A stretch of DNA of 64,000 nucleotides from Sulfitobacter faviae (GTDB lineage: Bacteria > Pseudomonadota > Alphaproteobacteria > Rhodobacterales > Rhodobacteraceae): contig NZ_PGFQ01000001.1 of assembly GCF_029870955.1 (NCBI RefSeq), positions 186,001-250,000 of the forward strand. The letters run 5' to 3'. The notes under the pieces are model-generated. The model was not told where the DNA came from. It did no database searches and was given only the letters and a program-made list of their open reading frames with translations. How positions within the stretch are numbered: position 1 is the stretch's first letter; each line of letters starts with the position of its first letter. A program made the translations under genes and the position numbers. Positions 48,972-59,435 of this stretch are shown piece after piece.

Positions 48972-49538
48972 TCACGGGATCAGCACACCGCTCCGCAAAA
49001 AACCCTCAATCGCCATTCCCAAATCGTCGTAAACCAGTTGAACCCGAACCCTCTCAACCGACCCGAGGTCAAACACCAGGTAAGGCTGCGGATCCCCCTC
49101 CAGAGCCGCATTCGGCGTCGGCAATGAATCGTGGCAGGGCGGCATCGGCAGATTCCGCATCGGCGCGTCGTTCACCGCGATTGCCATGGCGGCCAGCCCG
49201 CAGCGCCAGCTCCACAGGTGGGTCACATAGAGGAAGTCTCGCCCATCATACTCTCGCACGGCGATCCAATTCCCGCGGGTGGCGTTCAGGATCGGACGCA
49301 CCTCTGCGGCGGTGGTGAAACGGCCCGTGGGCGTCTGGTCTTCGGCGACCAAGCCGGGGGGCACGGCATCCATGTAGAACGCAGGCGGCGGGGCCGCGGG
49401 CGCCGCCGGGCTGGCCGGGGCTGCGGGGCGTGCCGGAGCCTGCACCGTCATCGGCGCATCCGGTCGGCCTACCCCGTCCGAAGGCGCAGAGTGGCCGCCC
49501 AAGCTGATCACGATCACGGCAAAGACAAAATCGAACAT
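48972..49538 (-). CDS. hypothetical exported or anchored protein
   Basis: A 188-residue protein with an N-terminal hydrophobic stretch (MFDFVFAVIVISLGGH), a proline/alanine-rich linker at about residues 30-52, and a conserved-looking C-terminal domain with GNWIAVREYDGRDFLYVTHLWSWRCGL and PPCHDSLP. I do not recognise its family. It is probably in the envelope. It reads toward tRNA-Tyr and ends about 70 bases after the tRNA-Tyr remnant. Confidence 0.7.
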   Translation of the reverse strand: MFDFVFAVIVISLGGHSAPSDGVGRPDAPMTVQAPARPAAPASPAAPAAPPPAFYMDAVPPGLVAEDQTPTGRFTTAAEVRPILNATRGNWIAVREYDGRDFLYVTHLWSWRCGLAAMAIAVNDAPMRNLPMPPCHDSLPTPNAALEGDPQPYLVFDLGSVERVRVQLVYDDLGMAIEGFLRSGVLIP

Positions 49539-49630
49539 TCGAACCCCTTTCGCAGGCCGCTCAAATTGCTGGCTTTTGCCGACAGAGCCCTGCCCCTATA
49601 CTGGTCGAAAACCAAAGGCCGCAGTTAAGT

Positions 49631-50635
49631 ATGACACGCAATTCGCGTATCCCGCAAATTTTCAACGTCGTCATTGTGGGCCAAGAGGGGCGGCTGGCCT
49701 ATGAGGCGCTGCTCTTCGCCGCCTCCCTGCGCCATTCCTGCCCGGAGTTCCAAGGTCGTTTGCTGATCGCCGAGCCGCAGCCCGGCCCGCTTTGGGACAG
49801 TGACCCGCGCATCACCGACAGCGCGCTGCGCGAGGCGCTGAACGAGCTTGGGGCGGAGTTCGTCCCCTTTGACAATCAGCATTTCGGCAGCACCTACCCC
49901 AATGGCAATAAGATCGAGATGCTCAGCGCCCTGCCCGCGGGCGAACCCTTTGTTTTCTTTGACACCGATACGCTGATCACCGGCGATCTGTCGGCGGTGC
50001 CGTTTGATTTCAACCGCCCCTCGGCCTCTCTCAAACGCGAGGGGACATGGCCCGAGCCGCAGCTATACGGGCCGGGCTATAGCGCATTGTGGAAGTCGCT
50101 TTACGACAAGTTCGGCCTCGACTTCGCCAGCAGCCTCGACCTGAGCCAACCGGATGAATATTGGCGGCGTTATCTCTATTTTAACGCAGGGTTCTTCTAC
50201 TACCGCTGTCCGCAGGAATTCGGCGATCTCTTTCTGCGCTACGCGCTGGCGGTGCGCGACGCTCCTCCGGTCGAGCTTTGCGCGCAGAGCTTTGACCCTT
50301 GGCTCGACCAAATCGTGCTGCCGCTGGTGATCCACGCCCTTGGCGGCGGGCGGGGCACCCTGCCTTCTGGGCTGTTGGATGGCACGGTCTCCTGCCACTA
50401 TCGTTTTCTGCCCCTGCTCTACGCGCGGGAGAGCGATCATGCCATCGAGGTGCTAGAGGCCATCACCGCCCCCAACCGAATGAAAAAGCTGCTCAAGCAG
50501 CGCGATGCGATCAAGCGGATGGTCTATCAGGGCCGCGGGGCCAAGGTGCGCGCGCTTTTCGATCAAGACAACCTGCCGCGCCGCGAACAGGCGATCCGCA
50601 ACCGGATCAAATCAAACGGTTTCTGGATGCGCTGA
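49631..50635 (+). CDS. glycosyltransferase-like protein
   Basis: A 334-residue protein. It begins with PQIFNVVIVGQEGRLAYEAL and contains FFDTDTLITGD, a DxD-type motif typical of GT-A glycosyltransferases, then YLYFNAGFFYYRCPQEFGDLF and a basic C-terminus. Conserved in Rhodobacteraceae without a known product. Its neighbours do not form a polysaccharide locus. The start ATG at 49631 follows AGTTAAGT, a weak ribosome binding site. Confidence 0.65.
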   Translation: MTRNSRIPQIFNVVIVGQEGRLAYEALLFAASLRHSCPEFQGRLLIAEPQPGPLWDSDPRITDSALREALNELGAEFVPFDNQHFGSTYPNGNKIEMLSALPAGEPFVFFDTDTLITGDLSAVPFDFNRPSASLKREGTWPEPQLYGPGYSALWKSLYDKFGLDFASSLDLSQPDEYWRRYLYFNAGFFYYRCPQEFGDLFLRYALAVRDAPPVELCAQSFDPWLDQIVLPLVIHALGGGRGTLPSGLLDGTVSCHYRFLPLLYARESDHAIEVLEAITAPNRMKKLLKQRDAIKRMVYQGRGAKVRALFDQDNLPRREQAIRNRIKSNGFWMR

Positions 50636-50711
50636 GCCCCGCCTGCCCCGTTGTCTGGACGGGTCTTTGCGCCTAGGCTGCGCGGGAACCATTTTCTGAG
50701 AGGACAGACCA

Positions 50712-52004
50712 ATGGCCGACAGCCCCACCCCACATTTCGACACGCTGCAAATTCACGCAGGCGCCAGCCCCGACCCGGCCACCGGCGCGCGGCAGACGCC
50801 GATCTATCAGACCACGGCCTATGTCTTTCGCGATGCCGATCACGCGGCGGCTTTGTTCAACCTTGAGGAAGTCGGCTATATCTATTCGCGCCTGACCAAC
50901 CCCACCAACGCGGTCCTGCAAGAGCGTATTGCCACGCTCGAAGGCGGCGTCGGTGCGGTCTGCTGCTCATCGGGTCATGCGGCGCAGATCATGGCGCTGT
51001 TCCCGCTGATGGGGCCGGGCAAGAATATCGTCGCCTCTACCCGTCTCTATGGCGGCACGGTCACGCAGTTCAGCCATACGATCAAACGCTTTGGCTGGTC
51101 CTGCAAATTCGTCGACTTCGACGATCCGCAGGCCGTGGCCGATACGATCGACGACGACACCCGCGCGGTCTTTGGTGAGGCCATCGCCAACCCCGGCGGC
51201 TATATCATGGATGTGCGCGCCATTGCGGATGTAGCCGATGCGGCGGGCATTCCGCTCATCATCGACAACACCAGCGCCACGCCCTACCTCTGCCGCCCTA
51301 TTGAACACGGCGCGACGCTGGTGGTGCATTCGACCACAAAATACCTCACCGGCAATGGCACCGTCATGGGCGGCTGCGTCGTGGATTCGGGCAAGTTCGA
51401 CTGGTCTGCCAATGACAAATTCCCCTCCCTCAGCCAGCCTGAGGAAGCCTATCACGGCATGAAGTTCCACGAGACCTTCGGCCCCATGGCCTTCACCTTC
51501 CACGGCATCGCCATCGGGCTGCGCGATCTGGGGATGACGATGAACCCACAGGCGGCGCATTACACGCTCATGGGGATCGAAACCCTGTCGCTGCGCATGG
51601 AGCGGCATGTGCAGAACGCGGTGAAGGTGGCCGAATGGCTCGAACAGGACGACCGGGTTGAGTATGTGACCTATGCCGGGCTGGAATCCTCGCCCTATCA
51701 TGAGCGGATGCAAAAGGTCTGTCCCAAGGGCGCGGGCGGGCTTTTCACCTTTGCGGTCAAGGGCGGCTATGACGCCTGTGTGAAACTGGTCAACAGCCTT
51801 GAGATCTTTAGCCATGTGGCGAACTTGGGCGATACGCGCTCGCTGATCATTCACTCGGCCTCTACCACCCACCGGCAACTGACGGCAGAGCAGCAGGAAG
51901 CGGCGGGGGCCGGTCCGGGTGTCGTGCGCATCTCCATCGGGACGGAGGACGCCGACGATCTGATCGCCGATCTCGATCAGGCACTGGCCAAAGCGACCAG
52001 CTAA
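50712..52004 (+). CDS. metY: O-acetylhomoserine sulfhydrylase
   Basis: A 430-residue PLP enzyme of the Cys/Met metabolism family that makes homocysteine (or cysteine) from O-acetylhomoserine and sulfide. It has YIYSRLTNPTNAVLQERIA, SSGHAAQIMAL, and the PLP lysine K210 in HSTTKYLTGNG. Length and RSLIIHSASTTHRQL fit the MetY subgroup. The ATG at 50712 has GAGAGGA upstream. A terminator follows directly. Confidence 0.93.
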   Translation: MADSPTPHFDTLQIHAGASPDPATGARQTPIYQTTAYVFRDADHAAALFNLEEVGYIYSRLTNPTNAVLQERIATLEGGVGAVCCSSGHAAQIMALFPLMGPGKNIVASTRLYGGTVTQFSHTIKRFGWSCKFVDFDDPQAVADTIDDDTRAVFGEAIANPGGYIMDVRAIADVADAAGIPLIIDNTSATPYLCRPIEHGATLVVHSTTKYLTGNGTVMGGCVVDSGKFDWSANDKFPSLSQPEEAYHGMKFHETFGPMAFTFHGIAIGLRDLGMTMNPQAAHYTLMGIETLSLRMERHVQNAVKVAEWLEQDDRVEYVTYAGLESSPYHERMQKVCPKGAGGLFTFAVKGGYDACVKLVNSLEIFSHVANLGDTRSLIIHSASTTHRQLTAEQQEAAGAGPGVVRISIGTEDADDLIADLDQALAKATS

Positions 52005-52012
52005 ACCACCTT

Positions 52013-52041
52013 CCCCCGCCGATCACCTCGGCGGGGGTTTT
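52013..52041 (+). terminator. terminator of metY
   Basis: CCCCCGCCGA/TCGGCGGGGG with a TCACC loop and trailing TTTT, nine bases after the stop. Confidence 0.9.
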
Positions 52042-52055
52042 CCATCCGCGGCAGC

Positions 52056-52757
52056 TTACTGCCCCGGGGCAATCGCAAAGGTCATCGACACCTGCGCCCG
52101 CACCTCGACCTCGCCTTCGGCCACGGCGCTGTCCATCGCCATCCCCATACGGGCGGATTCAAACATCTTGGGCTGCGCGTGGGAGTTTTCGGTCATGCGG
52201 ATCAGCGTGCCGAGCTCCACCCCTGCCGCCTCGGCCAACTGCCGCGCGCGTTCGGTGGCATCCGCAACGGCGGCCTTGCGTGCCTCGGCCAGCGCATCTT
52301 TCGGGTCTTGAAGTCCGAAGTCCAACCCGTTGAAATCATTCGCACCCTCGTCGATCACCGCATCCATCATCGCGCCCAAGCGGTCCAGATCACGCACTTT
52401 GACCGTCACGGAGTTGCCCGCCTGATAACCGGTGATGCGCGGCGGCTGGCCGTTCTCATTCGCGCGGCGGTCATGCAGCGGGCGCAGGTAGAAACGGCTG
52501 GTCTGGCGGTCCTTCGCCGCGACGCCCTGCGCGTCGAGCTGGGTCAGGATCGCGCTCACGGCGGCATTCACCCCGTCCATCGCGGCCTTGGCGGTTTCGG
52601 CCTCTTCGGTCACGCCCAGAGTGATCGTCGCCATGTCGGGCGCGGCGGCGATGCTGCCTTGGCCGGTGACGATAATCCCCTCTTCCGGTCCCTGCTGGGC
52701 CGAGACCAATCCGGCCCCCGCCATCCACGCCAGCGCCACCCAATTCATCAGTCGCAT
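52056..52757 (-). CDS. SIMPL (DUF541) exported protein
   Basis: A 233-residue protein with signal peptide MRLMNWVALAWMAGAGLVSAQQ and the SIMPL pattern IIVTGQGSIAAAPDMATITLGV, followed by AVADATERARQLAEAAGVELG. The family is found in periplasmic proteins, some protecting from oxidative stress or interacting with kinases. It converges with metY. The ATG at 52757 is chosen because it gives the signal peptide. Confidence 0.85.
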   Translation of the reverse strand: MRLMNWVALAWMAGAGLVSAQQGPEEGIIVTGQGSIAAAPDMATITLGVTEEAETAKAAMDGVNAAVSAILTQLDAQGVAAKDRQTSRFYLRPLHDRRANENGQPPRITGYQAGNSVTVKVRDLDRLGAMMDAVIDEGANDFNGLDFGLQDPKDALAEARKAAVADATERARQLAEAAGVELGTLIRMTENSHAQPKMFESARMGMAMDSAVAEGEVEVRAQVSMTFAIAPGQ

Positions 52758-52926
52758 GTTCGTTCCTTTCCGTGCATCAATGCGCCGCCATTTGCCCATC
52801 GCGGCCCGGTTCTGACAAGCACCCGCACGGTGCGCACCCTTCCCTTGGGCGAACTCCTGCTCTATCCTTCGCGATGACTGCGGCGCGTCTGTAAGTGCGC
52901 CCGACCCCATGCTAAAGTCGACCGCG

Positions 52927-55719
52927 ATGAAGCCGAATTTTACCCTCTCCCTGTCGTTCGACGGCATTCGTTTGCTCCACCGCACATCGGGCGGATGGCA
53001 GCTTGTTGGTGAAGTGGCGCTCGACAGCGCCGATCTGGCGGCGGAACTGGCGGTCTTGCGCAAAACCGCCACGGCGTTGGAGCCCGGCGGGCTGCGCAGC
53101 CTGCTGTTGATCCCCGACGCGCAGATCAAATACCTTACCCTCGACACGCCGGATATGGACCCCGCCGCCCGCCGTGCGGCAGCGGCAGAGGCGCTGGAGG
53201 GGGCCACGCCCTATCCGGTTTCCGATCTGGTGTTCGATGTGCATGCCGATGGCGGGCAGAGCCATGTGGCCGCCGTGGCCCGCGAGACCTTGGACGAAGC
53301 CGAAGCCTTCGCCGTGGAGCATCGTTTCCACCCGGTCAGCTTTGCCGCCGCCCCGGCCAGTGAAAGCTTCGATGGCGCGCCGCACTTCGGCATGACGAAA
53401 GCCGCGTCAGACCTGCTGGAACCCGGCGAAACCGTGGAGCCTGAGACGGCCCCATCGTGATTTCCGGCGTGATGAACGCGCCCGAAGGGCCGGTCGTGGA
53501 CACGGATGAGACGCCCCCCGTGGCCGAGCCTGAACTTGCCGCTACACCGGAAGAGACCCCGCCGCCGGTAGAGGAAGACCTGCCGGAGTTGGGGTCGACC
53601 GAGGACGCTTCGGAAGCCTCCCCCTCGTTGGAGCCAACCCCCGAAGACACGCCACCGCCCTTGGACGAAGACCTGCCCGCCTTGGACGCTGCGACGGAAA
53701 CGGAGGCGACGGAAGACCCGGCAGAGGCCGAGCTGGCCCCACTCCAGAGGAAACCCCACCGCCGTTGGCAGAAGACCTGCCCGCGTTGGAGCCCCCGCGC
53801 CAAGCGAGGAACCGGAAGAGACGGAGGCGGACGCGCCGCCCGCCCCCACGGGCAGCGTTGCGGCATCCGCAGCCCCCCTTGCGGCGGCGGCCAGCACGCA
53901 GACCGCGCCGCAGCCCGAGCCTTCGCGCAAGGTTGATTTCTCGGCAACGCCCTCGCGCAGCGCCCCTGCCGCCGGTTTCGCAAGCCGCCGTGGCGGATCA
54001 GACAACGCGCCCAGCCTTGGCGGCGCGAGCCGGGAGGCACCCCCGCCCCCCCCCGCCTGCCGCCAAAGCGGAACCGACGCCCGCGCCCGCCCCCAGCACA
54101 GCCTCCCTGCCCGTCGGCGCACCTTCGCCCGCCGCGGCCCCGCTTGCGCCGCAGATGCCCGTCGAACCGGCCACCGCCGCCGCCGCCGCGACGGAAGCCG
54201 CAGCCCCCCAGCCCGACAGCAGCTCGCTGACGCCCGAGACGACCACCTCGACCGGCACCTTCCTCAGCCGCCGCAAACCCAAAGCGTCGAAAGACCGCCG
54301 GACCGCCCCTGCCAGCCCCGCCGCGGCCACCCCGACATCAGAGGCCGAGCGGATGACCGTTTTCGGCGCGCGCCGCCGGAACGAAGTCGGCGGCAAGCCG
54401 CGTTTCCTTGGCCTGATCCTGACAGCGGCGCTTTTGGTCTTCTTGGCCGGTGTCGCGGCTTGGGCCTCGATCTTCCTCGACGAGGGCAGCGCGCTTTCGC
54501 GGCTCTTTGGCGACCGCAGCCCGCGCAGCACAGCCGAAGCCTTGGCCCCTGCGGAAACCCCTGAGGTCGAAAATGACATCGCCGTTTTGCCCCCCGAACC
54601 GGCAGAGCCTGACGCGATAGAAACCGCCGCCTTGGACGCTGGTCTGACCGACGAAGACGGTGCCGTCCTCGACGCGCTGCGCGACCCTGAGCCGCGCCCC
54701 CTGTCAGAGATGACCGAGGCCGAGATCGACGCCAAATATGCCACCACCGGCATCTGGGCCCGCGCCCCGGACGTGCCCCCGGCCCCGGCAGCGGCGATTG
54801 ATATCGACGATCTCTACCTCACCAGCATCGACCCGATCAGCAGCACGACAGACGCCGTGGCCCTGCCGCCCGCCGATGGGTTCGGCACCGACATCGCCCC
54901 CGGCGCGGTCAGCTCTCCGGCGGCGGCGGGCACGCGCTTTGCGCTGGACGCGCGCGGCTTGGTCAAACCCACGGCGCAGGGGGCGCTCAGCCCCGATGGC
55001 CATTTGGTTTACCTCGGACGCCCCGCCGTGCAGCCCCCGCCACTCTGACCCGGCCCGAAGCCGAACCGGCCGAGCCCGAGGTCGACAGCGCCTTGGCCGA
55101 GGTCCGGCCCCGTCTGCGCCCCGACGATTTGGCAGAGACGACCGAACGCGCCCAGCTTGGCGGGCTGACACGGTCCGAATTGGCCGATCTGCGCCCGCAA
55201 CTGCGGCCCAAATCCGTTCAAGAAATCGCTCAGGAAGCGCTCGCCGCTGCCACGCCTGAGCCCGAGGTCGCCCCCATCGACACCAGTGGCGCGGTCGCCG
55301 CCGCCCTCGCCACGCCGCCCGCAATCCAAAACGCGACGAAACAGGCCACAACCCAGTCGCGCCGCCCCGATACCCGGCCCCGCAATTTCGACCGGATCGT
55401 GAAACGCGCCGCCCGCCGGGCCGCGCCTGCACAGGTCGCGAGCGTGGCACCCAAGGCCGTGCAGCCGCGTTTCCCCTCGAAGACCTCCGTGGCGAAACAG
55501 GCCACGGTGAAGAATGCGATCAACCTGCGCGACGTCAATCTGATCGGCGTCTATGGCAAGCCCTCGAACCGCCGCGCTCTGGTTCGGCTCAGCAACGGGC
55601 GTTATCAAAAGGTTGAGGTCGGCGACCGGATCGACGGGGGCCGCGTCTCGGCCATCGGCGATAGCGAGCTGCGCTATGTGCGCCGGGGTCGGAATGTCGT
55701 GCTGAAGATGCCGAACTAG
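52927..55719 (+). CDS. PilM/PilP-like fusion protein (five frame breaks)
   Basis: About 931 residues when four bases are added (near 53450, 53740, 53800 and 55040) and one removed from a C9 run (near 54050); net length is then a multiple of three. The N-terminus (MKPNFTLSLSFDGIRLLHRTSGGW) resembles an actin-like PilM domain, the middle is a Pro/Glu/Ala-rich region with EETPPPLEEDLP repeats, one membrane helix (about LGLILTAALLVFLAGVAAW) lies in the second half, and the C-terminus (INLRDVNLIGVYGKPSNRRALVRL ... DRIDGGRVSAIG) resembles PilP. Function in pili is inferred. Confidence 0.7.
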
Positions 55720-55730
55720 GTTTCAACACA

Positions 55731-55758
55731 AAAAAGGGACGCCGCAGCGCCCCTTTTT
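55731..55758. terminator. bidirectional terminator
   Basis: AAAAAGGG...CCCTTTTT with a GC stem between the PilM/PilP-like gene (plus) and hpd (minus). Confidence 0.8.
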
Positions 55759-55781
55759 CCCTCCCCCGGATGTACTTCTGA

Positions 55782-56876
55782 TTAGGTGGCCTCAAGCTCG
55801 CCATTGTCGATCTGCTCTTGCTCGATCGATTCAAAGAGCGCCTTGAAGTTGCCCTCACCGAAACCATCGTCGCCCTTGCGTTCGATGAACTCAAAGAAGA
55901 TCGGCCCGATCACGGTTTTCGAGAAAATCTGCAACAGGATGCGCGTCTCGCCGCCGTCGACCACACCTTCGCCGTCGATCAGGATGCCGTGTTTCTGCAT
56001 GCGGTCCAGCGGCTCTTCGTGGCCGGTCACCCGCTCTTTCGACATCTTGTAATAGGTCTCAGGCGGCCCGGGCATGAACTTCAGCCCATTGTCGGCAATC
56101 GCATCGGTGGCGTCATAGATGTTGCGCGCACCAACGGCGATATGCTGGATGCCCTCACCGTTGTATTTCTTGAGATAGGCCACGATCTGCCCGGTTTCGC
56201 CTCGGTCTTCGTTGATCGGGATGCGAATGCGCCCGCAGGGCGAGGTCAGCGCGCGGCTGGTGAGCCCCGTATATTTGCCCTCAATGTCGAAGAAGCGGAT
56301 TTCGCGGAAGTTGAACAGGTCGCCGTAGAACTTGAACCAGACGTCCATATTGCCCTTGTGCACGTTGTGCGTCAGGTGGTCGAGGTAGTAGAACCCCACG
56401 CCCTCGGGTTTCGACTTGGCGATCCAGTCGTATTCCCAATTGTAGGGCGAGGTATCGTAATATTGGTCGACGAAATAGATCAGCGAGCCGCCGATGCCCA
56501 TGATCGCGGGCACGTCGAGCACCTTGCCATCGCCCTTATATTCCTCGGCCCCATTGGCCACCGCGTGCGCCAGCGCCTTTTGCGCATCCACGACGCGCCA
56601 GCCCATGGAGGGGGCGCAGGGGCCGTGCTCTTCGACAAAACGCGCGGCAAAGCTCTCGGGGTCGTGGTTCAAGACGTAGGTGATGTCGCCCTGCTGCCAA
56701 AGCTCGATCTTCTTGGTCTTGTGGTTGGCGACATGGGCATAGCCCATTTTGGTGAAGACATCGCGCAGCGCCTGCGGGTCGGGGCTGGCAAATTCGACAA
56801 ACTCGAAACCATCGGTGCCGGCGGGGTTCTCTGCCGTGATCTGCGATTTCGGGGCGTCATGCGGGAAAGGGCCCAT
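55782..56876 (-). CDS. hpd: 4-hydroxyphenylpyruvate dioxygenase
   Basis: A 364-residue Fe(II) dioxygenase that makes homogentisate from 4-hydroxyphenylpyruvate in tyrosine catabolism. The metal-ligand regions are YLDHLTHNVHKG, GIQHIAVGARNI and FFEFIERKGDDGFGEGNF; the last is the gate helix. It has GAGGAGA upstream of the ATG at 56876. It reads divergently from an Lrp-type regulator, with a palindrome between them. Confidence 0.95.
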   Translation of the reverse strand: MGPFPHDAPKSQITAENPAGTDGFEFVEFASPDPQALRDVFTKMGYAHVANHKTKKIELWQQGDITYVLNHDPESFAARFVEEHGPCAPSMGWRVVDAQKALAHAVANGAEEYKGDGKVLDVPAIMGIGGSLIYFVDQYYDTSPYNWEYDWIAKSKPEGVGFYYLDHLTHNVHKGNMDVWFKFYGDLFNFREIRFFDIEGKYTGLTSRALTSPCGRIRIPINEDRGETGQIVAYLKKYNGEGIQHIAVGARNIYDATDAIADNGLKFMPGPPETYYKMSKERVTGHEEPLDRMQKHGILIDGEGVVDGGETRILLQIFSKTVIGPIFFEFIERKGDDGFGEGNFKALFESIEQEQIDNGELEAT

Positions 56877-56924
56877 GTCAGTCTCCTCTGCTTTGGGATT
56901 TGCCCCAGTCTACGCCGCAACCGC

Positions 56925-56939
56925 CGCGCGAATTGCGCG
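56925..56939. promoter_or_regulatory. palindrome between hpd and Lrp regulator
   Basis: CGCGC-GAATT-GCGCG, a perfect 15-base inverted repeat with an AT-rich centre, the layout of Lrp/AsnC sites. It lies 49 bases upstream of hpd and 75 bases upstream of the regulator. Confidence 0.45.
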
Positions 56940-57013
56940 TATCGCAGCATTCAACTGGTCAATTTCGCACAAGCGACGCATACTACCTCCAAACCATGCG
57001 GAGATCGCGCATC

Positions 57014-57469
57014 ATGCTCGATGAGATCGACAGGCGGCTGCTAACGGCGCTGCAAAAGAACGCCCACCTCACGGCGCAGGAGTTGGGACAAGAGCTGAAC
57101 CTCTCCCCCAGCCAAGCGGGGCGCAGGCGTCAGCGGTTGGAGGTCGAAGGCTACATTCGCGGCTATCACGCGCGGCTTGATCCGGTGCGGATGGGGCTGA
57201 ACGTGCAGGGCTTCGTGCAGGTCCATCTGGGCACCCACGGGCCGGAACATTCGGCAAGCTTTGCCCGGCTCATGGCCACCCGTCCCGAGATTGTGAGCGC
57301 ATGGACGATGACGGGGGATGCGGACTACCTCCTGAGGGTCTATTGTGACGATCTGCCGAGCCTGAACAGGCTCATCCACGACGTTCTTCTGCCCCATCAG
57401 GCCGTGAGCCGGGTGCATAGCCAGATTGTCATGGATCAACTGAAACAGGACGGGCCATTGCCCACCTGA
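57014..57469 (+). CDS. Lrp/AsnC-family regulator
   Basis: A 151-residue regulator with an N-terminal helix-turn-helix (LDEIDRRLLTALQKNAHLTAQELGQELNLSPSQAGRRRQRLE) and a C-terminal RAM domain (GLNVQGFVQVHL, VSAWTMTGDADYLLRVYC). It probably controls the divergent hpd. I use the ATG at 57014 (GGAGA upstream); an ATG at 56996 is possible. Ends 18 bases before the antiporter gene. Confidence 0.87.
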   Translation: MLDEIDRRLLTALQKNAHLTAQELGQELNLSPSQAGRRRQRLEVEGYIRGYHARLDPVRMGLNVQGFVQVHLGTHGPEHSASFARLMATRPEIVSAWTMTGDADYLLRVYCDDLPSLNRLIHDVLLPHQAVSRVHSQIVMDQLKQDGPLPT

Positions 57470-57487
57470 CTCTGAAAGAGGACCGCA

Positions 57488-59400
57488 ATGGAAGGTTTCC
57501 TGTTCCAAGCCTCCGTCTATCTGGCCGCCGCGGTGATTGCCGTGCCCATCGCCGCGCGATTGGGGCTGGGGTCGGTGTTGGGCTATCTGGCGGCGGGCAT
57601 TCTGATCGGGCCGGTGCTGGGCCTCGTCGGGTCCGAGACGAAGGACGTGCAGCATTTCGCGGAATTCGGCGTTGTGATGATGCTCTTCCTGATCGGGTTG
57701 GAGTTGGAGCCGCGCGCGCTCTGGGACATGCGCCACCGTCTGCTGGGCTTGGGGGGCTTGCAAGTGCTGCTGTCGACGGCGGCACTCATGGCCATCGCCA
57801 TGGCTTACGACCAGCCGTGGCGCGTGGCGCTGGCAATCGGGCTGACGCTGGCGCTGTCCTCGACGGCCATCGTGTTGCAAACCCTTTCGGAAAAGGGGCT
57901 GATGCGGACCCAAGGGGGCGCTCCGTCTTCTCTGTCCTGCTGACGCAGGATATCGCAGTGATCCCCATCCTCGCCTTCCTGCCGCTGCTGGCCACGGGCA
58001 TTCCGGGCGGGCTTTTGCCCGATGGGTCCATCTCGCTCGACCCTGAGGCGGTGGAGAATGCCCATCACGGGGCCGAGGGCAGCCACGCAGGCGACGTCGC
58101 CCATGCCGCGCAGACCTTCGTGCAAAGCCTGCCGGGCTGGGGCGTTACGCTGGTTACTATCGGAGCGGTCGCCGCGATCATCCTCGTGGGCATCTACCTG
58201 ACCCGTCCGGTGTTCCGCTACATCCACCTCGCCAAGCTGCGCGAGATGTACACCGCGCTGGCGCTGCTGATCGTGGTGGGGATTTCCTCGCTGATGACCG
58301 TGGTCGGTCTGTCGCCCGCGCTCGGCGCCTTTCTGGCGGGCGTGGTGCTTGCCAGCAGCGAGTTCCGCCATGAGTTGGAAACCGACCTCGAACCTTTTAA
58401 GGGGCTGCTCTTGGGGCTGTTTTTCATCACCGTGGGGGCGGGCATCAACTTTGTCCTGCTGTTCGAAAAACCGCTGATCCTGATCTGCATGGCGCTGTTG
58501 GTCATCATCGTCAAAGCGCTGATCCTGATGGTACTGGGCCGCCTCTTCCGCCTCAAAGGCCGCGACGGTTGGCTTTTCACGCTGGCGCTGGCGCAGGCCG
58601 GGGAATTTGGTTTTGTGCTGGTCAGCTTTTCCCTCGCCACCGGCGTCATGCCCGACCCGATTGGCGAGACGCTTTTGCTGGTCGTGGCCCTAACCATGCT
58701 GATCACGCCGCTGCTTTTCATCCTGCACGACCTGATCAGCCGACGCCTTGACGACGGCGGCCCCGTCATCGCCGATGAGATCGACAGCAGCGGCCCGGTG
58801 ATCATCGCGGGCGTCGGTCGCTTTGGCCAGATGGTGAACCGGATGGTCCAAGCCAGCGGATTTCAAACCGTCGTGCTGGACCACAACCCCGAGACCATCG
58901 CCGTCATGCGGCGCTTTGGCTTCAAGGGGTTTCTGGGCGATCCGACGCGGCCCGACATCCTGCGCAAAGCGGGGCTGCAAGACGCCAGCGTCTTGGTGGT
59001 GGCCCTTGATGACCCGAAATCGGCAGTCACTCTCATCTCCTACGCGCGGAAAGAGAACCCGAACCTGCATATCGTCAGCCGCGCGCGCGACCGGGAGGAG
59101 GTCTACCGCCACTATCAGGCCGGGTCGAATGACATCGTGCGCGAAATGTTCGACAGCTCGCTTCGGGCCGGGCGCTATGTGTTGGAAAACATGGGGCTTT
59201 CAGATTTCGAGGCGAATGAGGCACAAAAGCTTTTCTACGCCCACGACCGGGTCTCGGTCCGGGAATTGGCGGCGCTTTGGCGGCCCGATGTGCCGCCCTC
59301 GCAAAACGCCGCCTATGTGGCCCGGGCGAAGGAGTTGCAGAAGGATTTGGAGACCGCCTTTCTCAATCTTGGCGAAGACAAGGGCAAGGAAAGCGCCTGA
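57488..59400 (+). CDS. CPA2-type cation:proton antiporter with TrkA domain (frame broken)
   Basis: About 637 residues after adding one G to a G5 run near 57913. The N-terminal membrane part has [31 protein letters not shown] and [12 protein letters not shown], as in KefB/KefC-type antiporters; the C-terminal part is a RCK/TrkA-N domain with [20 protein letters not shown]. It exports potassium or sodium in exchange for protons. The Kef glutathione site is not clearly present. It has GAGAGGA upstream. Confidence 0.87.
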
Positions 59401-59435
59401 ACCGGGCAGCCCTTTGGGGGGCCGCCAGCACAGCC

